From JACRCG01 sp964524835 (lineage in GTDB: Bacteria; Desulfobacterota; Desulfuromonadia; Geobacterales; Pseudopelobacteraceae): a stretch of 64,000 nucleotides of DNA. The notes beneath the pieces are model-generated. The model was given only the letters and a program-made list of their open reading frames with translations. It was not told the DNA's origin and did no database searches. The position numbers and the translations under genes were made by a program. Below are positions 52,308-62,051 of the stretch, piece by piece (position 1 is the stretch's first letter; each line of letters starts with the position of its first letter). The DNA lies in NCBI GenBank assembly GCA_964524835.1, contig CAZGEG010000007.1, forward strand, positions 115,252-179,251, given 5' to 3'.

Positions 52308-52339
52308 CTATAAATGCTGCTCCCTTGAGGTGAAAACAC

Positions 52340-54088
52340 ATGGCAAAGAAAAACATGGACGACGTTAAACAGCTGATCGATATCGGCAAGGAAAAGGGTT
52401 TTTTAACGTTTGACGAGGTCAATGATATACTCCCACCCGATATTGCTACTGACCAGATTGACGATGTTATGGGTATGTTCGGGGACATGGACATAGAAAT
52501 AGTTGATTCCGCCCAGAAGATAAAGATCCCGAAAATGAAGAGCGACCTTGACGATGATGAAGAGTCGGAAGGCGAGTCGGAAGAGGTTGAGTTTGAGCCC
52601 GGCTCCATCGGACGCACCAGTGATCCTGTCCGCATGTACCTGCGTGAAATGGGGTCGGTGTCTCTTCTCACCCGTGAGGGTGAAGTTGAAATTGCCAAAA
52701 GGATCGAAGACGGCGAGCGGGACGTAGCCGGCGTAATTCTCAATACGCCGATCACAGTCAAGGAGGTTCTCTCTCTGGGAGAACGGCTTCGCAAGTTCCA
52801 GATGAACCCTTCGGAAGTCAGTAAGGAAGTTGAAGAGGAAGAGCTTGAGGAAGATGAAGAAGACGTTCAGAAAACCAGGATTCTCGAGATTATCGATGCG
52901 ATTGTCGCACAGGACCAGTTGCTGATTGAAATTACAGAAACGGTTTCAGCGGCAAAATCTCCGGCAAAGAAGAAAGAGCTCGAAAAAAAGCTCCGTGAAG
53001 AAAAAGATCGTCAGGCTGATCTCCTGAAATCCCTGCGGCTGAAAGACCGTCACACCAACAAGGTTGCCGAGCGCCTTAAGGAGCTGTCCGGAAAGGTGGA
53101 CAAGCTGCAGGCCGAGTTGTCAGACCTTGAGAAGCTCATCCCCCTGGACAAGCTGAAGGCGCTTCTTGACAAGCTGCAAAACGACGACGAAAAATGTACG
53201 ACAGAACTCAACCGGCTCAAACTGGATGAAGAAGAAACCGCAAAAATGGAGAAGCGTCTTCGCACCGCTGCCCGCAAGATACAAAAAGTCGAGCAGGAAT
53301 CGGGATTCAAGGCGCGTGACCTTGCTGCGGCGCTCAAGGCGATCGAAGAGGGCGAGTGCAAGGCCCGCATCGCCAAGAGCGAACTGATAGAAGCAAATTT
53401 ACGCCTCGTTGTATCGATCGCAAAAAAATATACCAACCGCGGACTGCAGTTTCTCGACCTGATCCAGGAGGGAAATATAGGTCTGATGAAGGCGGTCGAC
53501 AAGTTTGAATACCAACGCGGCTACAAGTTCTCAACCTATGCCACCTGGTGGATCCGTCAGGCAATTACCCGGGCGATTGCTGACCAGGCCCGCACCATCC
53601 GTATTCCGGTCCACATGATCGAGACCATCAACAAGCTGATCCGCACCAGCCGCCAGCTGGTGCAGGAAAATGGCCGCGAACCCTCACCGGAAGAAATTGC
53701 CGAGCGCATGCAGTTGCCGCTCGACAAGGTGCGCAAGGTACTGAAGATCGCCAAGGAACCGATCTCTCTTGAAACACCGATCGGAGAAGAAGAGGATTCC
53801 CATCTGGGAGATTTCATCGAGGACAAGGGTGTCATTTCACCGATTGAAGCGGTCATCAAGAACAACCTCTCGGAAAGCACCGCGAAAGTGCTCGCAACTC
53901 TGACACCGCGTGAAGAAAAAGTTCTCCGGATGAGGTTCGGCATCGGCGAAAAGAGCGACCACACACTGGAAGAGGTGGGCCAGGATTTCGAGGTTACCCG
54001 TGAGCGTATCCGACAGATTGAAGCGAAAGCCCTGCGCAAATTGCGGCACCCCAGCCGCAGCAAGAAATTGAAGAGTTTTGTGGACTGA
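52340..54088 (+). CDS. rpoD: Primary sigma factor RpoD (sigma-70)
   Basis: 582 residues. Region 1.1 is at the N-terminus (DDVKQLIDIGKEKGFLTFDEV). Region 1.2 follows (DPVRMYLREMGSVSLLTREGE), then a charged, coiled-coil-rich non-conserved insert (about residues 160-340). Regions 2.1-2.4 contain LRLVVSIAKKYTNRGLQFLD and YATWWIRQAITRAIADQ. Region 4.2 ends the protein (TLEEVGQDFEVTRERIRQIE). It directs RNA polymerase to housekeeping promoters. GAGGTG precedes the start. Confidence 0.97.
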   Translation: MAKKNMDDVKQLIDIGKEKGFLTFDEVNDILPPDIATDQIDDVMGMFGDMDIEIVDSAQKIKIPKMKSDLDDDEESEGESEEVEFEPGSIGRTSDPVRMYLREMGSVSLLTREGEVEIAKRIEDGERDVAGVILNTPITVKEVLSLGERLRKFQMNPSEVSKEVEEEELEEDEEDVQKTRILEIIDAIVAQDQLLIEITETVSAAKSPAKKKELEKKLREEKDRQADLLKSLRLKDRHTNKVAERLKELSGKVDKLQAELSDLEKLIPLDKLKALLDKLQNDDEKCTTELNRLKLDEEETAKMEKRLRTAARKIQKVEQESGFKARDLAAALKAIEEGECKARIAKSELIEANLRLVVSIAKKYTNRGLQFLDLIQEGNIGLMKAVDKFEYQRGYKFSTYATWWIRQAITRAIADQARTIRIPVHMIETINKLIRTSRQLVQENGREPSPEEIAERMQLPLDKVRKVLKIAKEPISLETPIGEEEDSHLGDFIEDKGVISPIEAVIKNNLSESTAKVLATLTPREEKVLRMRFGIGEKSDHTLEEVGQDFEVTRERIRQIEAKALRKLRHPSRSKKLKSFVD

Positions 54089-54092
54089 CCCG

Positions 54093-55385
54093 ATGAATCA
54101 AGCGACTAAAATCATTATCAGGCTGTTACTGTCATTGATGGTTGTTTTTATTTCATTCGCCCCGGGAAACTCCGCCGACATAGATGATTCCACAGTTTTT
54201 GTCGACGCTTTCAACGCCTACCAGCAGAAGGATTACCTGCTGGCGATAGAAAAATGCGAGCTGCTGAACCAGGTTTTTCCAGACTCCCCACTCAGGGATG
54301 TCACCCTGCTTCTTATAGCCCGTGCCAGCCTCAAGTCCGGGGATAACGACCGTGCGGCGAAATCGGTTGTCCTGTTTTCGACCGAGTTTCCTGAAAGCAG
54401 CCTGAAGACGTCTGTTGAAGACGAGTTGAAACAGCTTGCAGTCCGCCATCTGAAAGGGGAGGTTCTTGCGGTTAATAAAACACTGCAGAGTGCCGCCCTT
54501 AAAGTCAGCAGTGACAGGATAGCCCGCGAACGTGAAGCCGAACTGAAAAGGGAGATGGAACGCGCAGCGCTAGCAAAGGCAGAGCAGGAACGCCTGGCCC
54601 TACTCAAGCTGGAAGATGAGCGGCGAGAGAAGGAACGCCTGCTGGCTGAAAAACGTGCCAGAGAAAGCATTATTGCAGCAATCACCGTCCATGAAGGTAC
54701 AGTACCGGTAGCCGTTGGCGGCAGCGGCACCCTGGCGGTTGAAATCGCCAATAAGGGAATAGACAGCGAAGAGTTTTTACTGACCGTGTCAGCCGCCAAA
54801 GAAAACGAAGCCATCCTGACCTCTGCGGCCAAACCGGGAGAAAACATTACTCGTATACAACTCGCCGCAGGAGAAACATTCAAGGGAACAGTTGCATTCA
54901 AAATGCCGACGTTAATGGTCGATGGCCATCGATCCGTCATGACGATAAAAGCCGTGTCGGCCAGGTTCACTGATGTCGGTTTTCAAAAAGAGGCGGTTGT
55001 AACAAGTTCTGCGCCGCTCGTGCGCGCTGTTGCAAAACTGGCAAAACAGAAAGTTTCTCCGGGCGAAAAGCTTCGTTACCGTGTGACTGTTCTCAACGCC
55101 GGTTCATTGCCTGCACGGGATTTGACCGTTCGACTCCAGCTCCCACCCCAGGTAGATTTCCTGGGAGCCCCGGATGTTTCATTCAAGCAGGAGTCAGACG
55201 GCACGCTTGTCTTCACAGTGGATAAAGTCGAGATAGGCAAAATCGCGGAAATAAATCTGGCTGTGAAAATACGCGAGGACAGTGCCGTTGGTCAGGAATT
55301 AAGGGGGCGTGTAGAGGTCGTCAACGGGAGTCTGCAAAGAAAAGACATTTTTGCTGCGACCGCTTCCTTCGTACAGTCGAAATGA
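54093..55385 (+). CDS. Exported protein with TPR-like N-terminus, coiled coil and C-terminal DUF11-like domain
   Basis: 430 residues from the ATG at 54093; a GTG 15 bases earlier overlaps rpoD. A signal peptide (about residues 5-28) is followed by a helical repeat segment resembling outer-membrane TPR lipoproteins (FNAYQQKDYLLAIEKCELL, about 38-56). A Glu/Arg-rich coiled coil (about 140-200, REREAELKREMERAALAKAE) follows. Then come two beta domains, the second (about 315-428) like DUF11/CARDB repeats (KLRYRVTVLNAGSLPARDL). The function is unknown; envelope scaffolding is plausible. Confidence 0.65.
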   Translation: MNQATKIIIRLLLSLMVVFISFAPGNSADIDDSTVFVDAFNAYQQKDYLLAIEKCELLNQVFPDSPLRDVTLLLIARASLKSGDNDRAAKSVVLFSTEFPESSLKTSVEDELKQLAVRHLKGEVLAVNKTLQSAALKVSSDRIAREREAELKREMERAALAKAEQERLALLKLEDERREKERLLAEKRARESIIAAITVHEGTVPVAVGGSGTLAVEIANKGIDSEEFLLTVSAAKENEAILTSAAKPGENITRIQLAAGETFKGTVAFKMPTLMVDGHRSVMTIKAVSARFTDVGFQKEAVVTSSAPLVRAVAKLAKQKVSPGEKLRYRVTVLNAGSLPARDLTVRLQLPPQVDFLGAPDVSFKQESDGTLVFTVDKVEIGKIAEINLAVKIREDSAVGQELRGRVEVVNGSLQRKDIFAATASFVQSK

Positions 55386-55449
55386 TATTCATCTGCTATT
55401 GTTGCAGTCAGTGCCTCAGAGGAGACAACGCCATGAGTTACTGACATAT

Positions 55450-56571
55450 TCAGAGCAGAACCATGTTGTCCCGATGAACCAGTACATCTCCGTAATGGTA
55501 CCCTAGAATCCCCTCGATTTCCGAGCTTTTGCACCCGACCAGACGAACGGATTCCGCACTTGAATAGTCGGACAACCCACGAGCAAACTCAACGCCATCC
55601 GACCCGCACAATCTGACGCACGCGCCCCGTTCGAACCGTCCTTCAACCTGAACAACGCCGGAGGGAAGCAGACTTTTCCCCTTCTTCATCAGTGCGCTCC
55701 GCGCCCCGTCATCCACGATTATTCTGCCGGACGGTTTCAGAGTATAGGCGATCCAATGTTTTCGGCGATTGATCCCGGTTCCAGTGGGAAGAAACAGGGT
55801 CCCCACCTCCTCCCCCTGCAGGGCGGCGACAATAATCCCGCTCCGCTTTCCCGACACCATAATGGTCGCAACACCGTTTTTGCCGGCCTTCTTGGCGGCG
55901 GCCACCTTGGTCGCCATCCCTCCGGTGCCGACAGTCGAACCGGAACCGCCGGCGGCGCGCTCAACCTCGCGAGTGATTCCCTTGATCAGCGGGATCAGTG
56001 TCGCGTCCGGATGCGTATGCGGATCAGCGCTGTAGAACCCTTCGATATCGGTCAGAATCAGCAGCAGATGGGCCTCCGCCACATTGGTGACCAATGCCGA
56101 CAGGTTGTCGTTATCGCCGAACTTGATCTCGTCAACCACAACCGTGTCATTTTCGTTAATTATCGGGATTATCCCGAAACCGAGCAGAGCATCGAGGGTC
56201 GCCCGGGCATTAAGAAAACGTTGACGGCTGCCGAGGTCCTCACTCGTTAACAGCAGCTGGGCCGCCTTGAGATTATTGGGAGCAAAAGAGTTCTCATATG
56301 CCAACATCAGGCGGGTCTGGCCGACTGCTGCCGCAGCCTGCTTGTGCGGAATGGTGCGCGGCTTGTCCGTCAGCCCCAGTTCACTCCGACCGGCCGCAAT
56401 GGCGCCTGATGAGACAACGACTACTTCCACTCCCTGTCGGCGCAGAACAGCGATCTCGTCACAGATCCTGCCGATGACAGCCAGATCCAGTGCACCGGCT
56501 GAGTCAGTCAGCACCCTGCTCCCAATTTTAATCACGACCCGCTTTACTGTTTTGAGCAGTTCCTTCCGCAT
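55450..56571 (-). CDS. proB: Glutamate 5-kinase
   Basis: 373 residues. The ATG at 56571 shares one base with the obgE stop and has GAGGTG upstream. The amino-acid kinase domain (RVVIKIGSRVLTD, VVVVSSGAIAAGRSELG, NENDTVVVDEIKFGDNDNL, GTGGMATKVAAAKKAG) is followed by a C-terminal PUA domain (about residues 280-373). It phosphorylates glutamate in the first step of proline synthesis, normally with proline feedback. Confidence 0.97.
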   Translation of the reverse strand: MRKELLKTVKRVVIKIGSRVLTDSAGALDLAVIGRICDEIAVLRRQGVEVVVVSSGAIAAGRSELGLTDKPRTIPHKQAAAAVGQTRLMLAYENSFAPNNLKAAQLLLTSEDLGSRQRFLNARATLDALLGFGIIPIINENDTVVVDEIKFGDNDNLSALVTNVAEAHLLLILTDIEGFYSADPHTHPDATLIPLIKGITREVERAAGGSGSTVGTGGMATKVAAAKKAGKNGVATIMVSGKRSGIIVAALQGEEVGTLFLPTGTGINRRKHWIAYTLKPSGRIIVDDGARSALMKKGKSLLPSGVVQVEGRFERGACVRLCGSDGVEFARGLSDYSSAESVRLVGCKSSEIEGILGYHYGDVLVHRDNMVLL

Positions 56572-57587
56572 CACCACACCTCTTCCGGCGGACCCCACAA
56601 GCGTCGGGCTATTTCGTCCAGCAAATGATCGACACCTTCGCCGGTTGCAGAGGAAATCGGAAACACCGGGACCCCCTCCCCTTCGAACCACGCCTGTATG
56701 GCGGGGAGTTCCGCCCTTGTCTGCGGAAGATCGATTTTGGTAATAACCACAATCTGTTCCTTGGCAGCCAATTCGGGGCTGAAAAGTGCCAGCTCGCGAT
56801 TTATGGATTCAAATTCCGCCCGCGGGTCGCGTTCCGGCATCCAGGAGATATCAACCAGGTGCAGCAAAATGCCGGAACGCTCCAGGTGCTTGAGAAAACG
56901 ATGCCCCAGTCCGGCGCCCTCGTTGGCTCCCTCGATAATGCCGGGAATATCCGCCATGACAAAGGATTTATAATTTTTATACGGCACGACTCCAAGCGAG
57001 GGAACCATGGTGGTAAAGGGATAATCGGCTATCTTGGGGCGTGCAGCTGACACCTTGCTGATAAGCGATGATTTTCCGGCATTCGGCAAGCCAAGAAGCC
57101 CGACATCAGCCATCAGTTTCAACTCCAGCCGAAGTTTGCGTTCCTGGTGTTCTTCCCCCGGCTGGGCAAATTTCGGGGCCTTGTTGGTGGCGGATGCAAA
57201 CCGGGCATTCCCCTGTCCACCCCTGCCTCCCTTCAGCAGAATCACCCGCTGGCCGTTTTCCGTCAGGTCCGCAAGGATATCATCCGTTTCCGCATCCTTC
57301 ACAACCGTTCCGACCGGCACCTTGATCAGCAGGTCCTTGCCCCCCGCACCATGGCGGTTTTTGCCCATACCGTTATGACCGTTTTCCGCCTTCTGGTGGG
57401 GCCGGTGGCGCAGTTCCAGTAATGTTGAAAGTCCTGAAACCGCTTCTAAGATGACATCGCCACCCTTGCCGCCGTCACCGCCGCTTGGGCCGCCGAACTC
57501 TATAAACTTTTCGTGCCGGAAGGCGACACAACCGGCGCCGCCATGACCCGAAGATGCAAACAATGTTACTTCATCGATGAATTTCAT
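56571..57587 (-). CDS. obgE: GTPase ObgE (CgtA)
   Basis: 338 residues. The Gly-rich Obg fold is at residues 1-158 (FASSGHGGAGCVAFRHEKF, GGDGGKGGDV, KGGRGGQGNARF). The G domain begins at about 160 with G1 G166-LPNAGKS, G3 DIPGIIEGANEGAGLG and G4 VITKIDL. There is no long C-terminal extension. Obg GTPases act in late 50S ribosome assembly and stress responses. It is followed without a gap by proB; rdgC is 4 bases upstream. Confidence 0.97.
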   Translation of the reverse strand: MKFIDEVTLFASSGHGGAGCVAFRHEKFIEFGGPSGGDGGKGGDVILEAVSGLSTLLELRHRPHQKAENGHNGMGKNRHGAGGKDLLIKVPVGTVVKDAETDDILADLTENGQRVILLKGGRGGQGNARFASATNKAPKFAQPGEEHQERKLRLELKLMADVGLLGLPNAGKSSLISKVSAARPKIADYPFTTMVPSLGVVPYKNYKSFVMADIPGIIEGANEGAGLGHRFLKHLERSGILLHLVDISWMPERDPRAEFESINRELALFSPELAAKEQIVVITKIDLPQTRAELPAIQAWFEGEGVPVFPISSATGEGVDHLLDEIARRLWGPPEEVW

Positions 57588-57591
57588 CTAC

Positions 57592-58761
57592 CTACTCCCC
57601 GTTCAGCCAGGCTTGAATCGCCAGCAAGCGCCCGTTCCACGCAGCGGTCAGACGCTCAGTAAGAAACGTAGCATATAAACTGTCAAACAGCTGCAACCCC
57701 TGATCCATCAGGAACATCCGTTCATAAAAAACCGCTTCACGCTCACTCATCTGATCGACGGTGGAATCTTTTTCAACACGCACCTGAGGACATTTGAAAG
57801 ATGCAAAACCGAACGTATCACCTTTAAGAGTCAATTTCCAGGGGTTCTCGTCCTTTTCCATGCAGATCGTGGCGCTGGTAATCCGCTTGCCCCCCTTGAG
57901 GGCTGATATGGCCTCCAGGTAGCTGTCCTGGGAGCCTGAAACCGTGACCTTCTGAATCCCCCCCTCTTCACCCCCGCCCTGGAACTGGATACGATCATCG
58001 ATCCAGGCGGAGAATTTCTCGCCGTTCGTAATGTGGCCGGGACGGCAAACCGAAAACTCGCCCTCTCCATTGACTCCACGCTGCAGCAGCCACAACATGA
58101 ATTCCCACCCCAGCCACTGGTTATCGCGAATCAACGCGACAACCGCGTCAGAGCCGGACTGATTTGCTGCCTCCAGAGAGTCGAGCATTTGACCCTCCAG
58201 CAGTTTCCGGGCCCGTGCAAACGGATGAATAATAACCGGGCTGAACCCTTCAAAGGTTTTACGGAAGATATCTTCAAAGCGCTCGATTACTTTTGTCCCG
58301 AGACTGTAGAGCGTAAGTATTCCGCTCTTCTGATCCCACACTATATCAACGGTAGAAGGGATGGGAAGGCACCTGGTCATCAGGCGCAATTGAGTCTGCT
58401 CCTTGATCTCCTCGCGCTTATGCTTGGGAGTTCTTCTCAGGTTGGGATTTTGGGCCAGAAAAGCACCCTCTTCCCGTGCAGTGTGTGATTTAAGAACGGC
58501 AGCGGGGATTTTCCGCTGATCCCGGCGAAGAGAAAATACGACATAATTGTCGCGCCAAAAGTCGGATGGCACCTCAAATGAGGCATCGTCCGGTTTGTCC
58601 ACCAGCGTCCAGCCCTCAGCAGATTCTTCGGTGGAATTCTCTATCGACTGGAACCCGCGGTCAGCCAGCTTTTTGGAAAACCACTGAAATTGATCGGTTC
58701 CCGGCAACTCACCCGTTACAGCGAACTGGGTAATACTTACAGTGTTGGCATATACGCCCAT
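57592..58761 (-). CDS. RdgC-like recombination-associated protein
   Basis: 389 residues. AAGGAAGAAC precedes the ATG. The central stretch resembles RdgC: RRDQRKIPAAVLKSHTA, a charged helix (KHKREEIKEQTQLRL), RCLPIPSTVDIVWD, then GILTLYSLGTKVIERFEDIF. RdgC binds double-stranded DNA as a ring-shaped dimer and restrains RecA. The C-terminal half (from about residue 200) is less like the E. coli protein. The assignment rests on recalled family pattern rather than an alignment. It is tightly linked to obgE. Confidence 0.68.
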   Translation of the reverse strand: MGVYANTVSITQFAVTGELPGTDQFQWFSKKLADRGFQSIENSTEESAEGWTLVDKPDDASFEVPSDFWRDNYVVFSLRRDQRKIPAAVLKSHTAREEGAFLAQNPNLRRTPKHKREEIKEQTQLRLMTRCLPIPSTVDIVWDQKSGILTLYSLGTKVIERFEDIFRKTFEGFSPVIIHPFARARKLLEGQMLDSLEAANQSGSDAVVALIRDNQWLGWEFMLWLLQRGVNGEGEFSVCRPGHITNGEKFSAWIDDRIQFQGGGEEGGIQKVTVSGSQDSYLEAISALKGGKRITSATICMEKDENPWKLTLKGDTFGFASFKCPQVRVEKDSTVDQMSEREAVFYERMFLMDQGLQLFDSLYATFLTERLTAAWNGRLLAIQAWLNGE

Positions 58762-58780
58762 AACAGTTCTTCCTTTTTAA

Positions 58781-59755
58781 TTACTTGCCCAGTAATCGGA
58801 CATATTCTTCGAGAGATATGGAGCTGTGCCAATGCCCGCTCAACTTTCCGATCAGTGATCCCCCCCAAAACATCAGCACCACAAGAGCGGCAAACAGAAG
58901 ACCAGGCACGGCGAAGCGGCGGACCACCCTCATTGACAGCGCTTCGTTGAAACGGCAGTGGCTGATGCATCGCCAGCAGCCGATACATTCGGGGGACGTG
59001 ACACTTGTTTTGTGCATGACGTCTATATAGGTCGGGCAGACCTGACTGCAGACTCCGCACGATACGCAGCGATCCGTGTCCCTGTTTACACGCAGTGGCG
59101 AGAGCGTTGCAACCAGACCCAGCAGTGCCCCGTATGGGCAGAGATAGCGGCAGAACGGATTACGCAGCACTATCGATAACAGCACCAGCGTCAGGATTAT
59201 TCCCAACGCCAGCGGGGATATGTGCAGAAAATAGTTCATCAGACGGACGTCAGCTATTTTGTGATAGTCTGATTGTATAAACGTGGTCAACTCGTCAACC
59301 GACATGGCTATGGCAATAAAATAGATGAAAAAAAGCATCAACAGATATTTCAGGCTCCGCAATCCGACATCAAGCCATGCAGGCAGACGCGGGTTTCGAC
59401 GCATCAGGCGGAAGCCCCACTTCCAGGCAGCCTCGGAGAGCACCGCCACCGGGCATATCCACGAGCAGAACGATCGCCTCAGCAGGAGTGAAACCAGAAT
59501 CACCGTGAGGAAGATAATTACCGCTGCCGGGTGAATTGAATTAATCCCTCCCCCTTTTAACCAGGAGGCGGTTCCCAACAGTCCTGATATGGGGAGAAAG
59601 CCGTCAATCCCATCCGGGCGGAGAGCAACGGCACCCGTAGAGCCGGTACTGACTGCCTGCACAAACTGGTAAAATTGTAACCCAAGCCAGACCATATACC
59701 CGAGAAAGGCGCATTGTACCAGAATTCGCAGTGGCTGCATATAACGGGCGGACAT
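58781..59755 (-). CDS. NapH/YccM-like membrane polyferredoxin
   Basis: 324 residues from the ATG at 59755, with TTGGAGAG immediately upstream. Five or six membrane helices are predicted. Two C-x3-CP motifs (C97/C101 and C202/C206) lie at membrane borders, as in NapH. Two 4Fe-4S clusters are indicated by C230, C233, C236, C240 and C257, C260, C263, C267. Such proteins pass electrons between the quinone pool and periplasmic or cytoplasmic partners. No partner enzyme is adjacent, so the electron donor and acceptor are unknown. The ribosome site directly follows the T-run of the degP terminator. Confidence 0.83.
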   Translation of the reverse strand: MSARYMQPLRILVQCAFLGYMVWLGLQFYQFVQAVSTGSTGAVALRPDGIDGFLPISGLLGTASWLKGGGINSIHPAAVIIFLTVILVSLLLRRSFCSWICPVAVLSEAAWKWGFRLMRRNPRLPAWLDVGLRSLKYLLMLFFIYFIAIAMSVDELTTFIQSDYHKIADVRLMNYFLHISPLALGIILTLVLLSIVLRNPFCRYLCPYGALLGLVATLSPLRVNRDTDRCVSCGVCSQVCPTYIDVMHKTSVTSPECIGCWRCISHCRFNEALSMRVVRRFAVPGLLFAALVVLMFWGGSLIGKLSGHWHSSISLEEYVRLLGK

Positions 59756-59763
59756 AAATCTCT

Positions 59764-59794
59764 CCAAAAACTAAGGCGGGTTGTTAACCCGCCT
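59764..59794 (-). terminator. Rho-independent terminator after degP-like gene
   Basis: On the minus strand AGGCGGGTT and AACCCGCCT form a 9-bp stem with a 3-base loop, followed by TAGTTTTT. It begins 8 bases past the protease stop. It overlaps the leader of the polyferredoxin gene. Confidence 0.85.
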
Positions 59795-59801
59795 CGGTAA
59801 A

Positions 59802-61217
59802 CTACTCGACTTTCAAGGCAATGTAATGCGCGGTCCCGTCGGGCCGTCGCAGCAGCAATCGCATCACATCCCCCTTTTTCAGAGTGGCAACGAGTTCGTT
59901 GTATTCTTTCGCTGTTTCCGGTCGGCGTCCGTTGATTTCAATTACGATGGAGCCGACGCTCACGCCGGCCTCTTCAGCCGAAGAGCCGGGCTTAACCTCG
60001 GTAACAACCAACCCTCTGCTGTCCCGAAGCCCTAGCCGGTCGGCAAGATCCTTCCGGATATCTTCTACTTTCACCCCGATCTTGTCGCTTTCCTTGCCAC
60101 TGTCCGGACCAGATTCACTCTCTTTATCTTTCAGCTTGCCGACAACAAGTTCAAGGTCCTGCTTGGCACCATCGCGATAAATTATAATTCGGACTTTCTT
60201 GTTTATGGGGGTTGCAGCTACATACCGGGGCAGCTCGCTCCCCTCGGTAATTTGCCTCCCATCATATTCAACAATAACATCTCCAGCCTTGAGGCCGGCT
60301 TTTTCAGCCGGAGAATCCTTTTCAACCGATGCGATCAGTGCGCCTTTATCGGATTCGAGACCAAATGATTTGGCAAGGTCAGCAGTAAGCGGTTGGAACC
60401 GGACTCCGAGGTACCCCCTGGTTACTTTACCCGAATCACGCAACTGGTTGACGATTGATTTGGCCATGCTTATCGGAATAGCAAAGCCGATCCCCCCCCC
60501 ACCGCCGGCTATAATGGCGGTATTTACTCCGATCACGCGCCCCTCTGCATTGAAAAGCGGACCGCCGGAGTTTCCGGGATTAATGGAGGCATCAGTCTGG
60601 ATAAAATCATCGTAAGGACCGCTGCCGATGACTCTCCCCTTGGCGCTGACTATACCGGCCGTTACGGTGTGAGAAAGACCAAACGGGTTGCCGATGGCCA
60701 TAACCCATTCCCCGACTTCTAGGCTGTCGCTGTCTCCCAGTTCGGCAAAAGGAAGCCGCTCCTTCTCACTGATCTTGATCAGAGCGAGGTCTACTTTCTC
60801 ATCCGAACCCTTTATCTCCCCCTTGACTTCCCTGCCGTCGGATAATTTGACCATTACCTCGTCAGCTCCGTTAACGACATGGTTGTTTGTCAGAATATAT
60901 CCGTCCGAACTGATAATAAAGCCGGTACCGAGGCTCTGTTCGCGATGAGGACGCTGTTGTGGGAGTTCATCAAAATAACGGTTAAAAAAGTCATCCAGGA
61001 AATTGTTGCCAAACGGGCTCTGCTGCGGTCTCCTGAGGCGCTGTTTCGGCTTTATATTTTTTGCGGTGCGGATGTTAACAACGGTTGGATTCACTTTTTT
61101 CGCAAGAGCGGCAAAGTCCGGACCGAAAGCTTTTGCTTCAGAAAGGTTTGGCTGAGACAGCGCAATAACCAACCCAATGACCAGAACATGAACTGCCGGG
61201 AAACGTGATAAAAACAT
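59802..61217 (-). CDS. degP: Periplasmic serine protease DegP/HtrA (Do family)
   Basis: 471 residues from the ATG at 61217 (GGGAGGTC ribosome site). A signal peptide covers about residues 1-29. The trypsin-like triad is H113 (TNNHVVNG), D143 (VDLALIKI) and S217 (NPGNSGGPLFN). Two PDZ domains follow (about residues 260-350 and 375-465). It degrades or refolds damaged envelope proteins. The response regulator gene lies 127 bases upstream on the same strand, suggesting control as in Cpx-type systems, but this is inference from position. Confidence 0.95.
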   Translation of the reverse strand: MFLSRFPAVHVLVIGLVIALSQPNLSEAKAFGPDFAALAKKVNPTVVNIRTAKNIKPKQRLRRPQQSPFGNNFLDDFFNRYFDELPQQRPHREQSLGTGFIISSDGYILTNNHVVNGADEVMVKLSDGREVKGEIKGSDEKVDLALIKISEKERLPFAELGDSDSLEVGEWVMAIGNPFGLSHTVTAGIVSAKGRVIGSGPYDDFIQTDASINPGNSGGPLFNAEGRVIGVNTAIIAGGGGGIGFAIPISMAKSIVNQLRDSGKVTRGYLGVRFQPLTADLAKSFGLESDKGALIASVEKDSPAEKAGLKAGDVIVEYDGRQITEGSELPRYVAATPINKKVRIIIYRDGAKQDLELVVGKLKDKESESGPDSGKESDKIGVKVEDIRKDLADRLGLRDSRGLVVTEVKPGSSAEEAGVSVGSIVIEINGRRPETAKEYNELVATLKKGDVMRLLLRRPDGTAHYIALKVE

Positions 61218-61344
61218 AACTGACCTCCCTGCCATACTGAAAGATTGATTTAACTGGCAAGGGCGGGATCGCATAAGTCACGACACCGCCCCTGACTGTT
61301 CCCGTATGTAAAATAAACAATCAATCCGGAAAAATCAACCCCCG

Positions 61345-62016
61345 CTACCCCTCTTTTAAAATATAACCCTGACCACGAACGGTATGGATGAGTTTGGTAG
61401 GGAATTTTCCGTCGACTTTTTTCCTCAGATAATTAATATAAACGTCAATAATATTTGTAAACGTTTCGAATGGGTATTCCCAACAGTTGTCGGCAATGTT
61501 TGCGCGGGTCAGGACGTTTCCGGCATTTCGCACCATATATGCCAGAAGGTTGTATTCCTTTGCCGTAAGAACAATTTCGGTCTTGCCTCGCCACACTTTG
61601 TGGTTAACCGGATCAAGCCGCAGATCAGCAAAACGGATCTCCGCGCCACGGTCCTGTTCACTGCGCCGTACGAGTGCCCTCACCCTGGCCTGCAGTTCAG
61701 CGAAAGCAAACGGCTTCACCAGATAATCATCCGCGCCGGCATCTAGGCCGGAAACGACGTCGGTTGTTTCAGCTTTTGCCGTCAACATCAAAACGGGGAC
61801 CTGATTGCCAGCCTCGCGCAATTCACGCACTACAGTCACGCCATCCTTTTTGGGCAGCATGCAATCAAGAATAATCAGATCGAATTCACCGCTGCTTGCA
61901 CGTTTAAACCCATCAGCACCGTCGTAACAGAGAGTAACCTGGTAGTTATCGTCTTCAAGCCCTCTTTTAATGAAGCTGGCTACCTTTTTTTCATCTTCAA
62001 CAATAAGTATTTTCAT
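61345..62016 (-). CDS. OmpR/PhoB-family response regulator
   Basis: 223 residues from the ATG at 62016 with AAGGAG 6 bases upstream. The receiver domain has VEDE at residues 6-9, phospho-acceptor D51 (LIILDCMLP) and the LVKPFAF lysine. A winged-helix DNA-binding domain follows (about residues 125-223, LTAKEYNLLAYMVRNAG, YINYLRKKVD, IHTVRGQGYILKE). No histidine kinase gene is adjacent: degP follows and ppsR precedes. It is therefore an orphan regulator here, with degP an obvious candidate target. Confidence 0.93.
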   Translation of the reverse strand: MKILIVEDEKKVASFIKRGLEDDNYQVTLCYDGADGFKRASSGEFDLIILDCMLPKKDGVTVVRELREAGNQVPVLMLTAKAETTDVVSGLDAGADDYLVKPFAFAELQARVRALVRRSEQDRGAEIRFADLRLDPVNHKVWRGKTEIVLTAKEYNLLAYMVRNAGNVLTRANIADNCWEYPFETFTNIIDVYINYLRKKVDGKFPTKLIHTVRGQGYILKEG

Positions 62017-62051
62017 CTCGATCTCCTTTTTCATGGCATTCACAGCATAAT

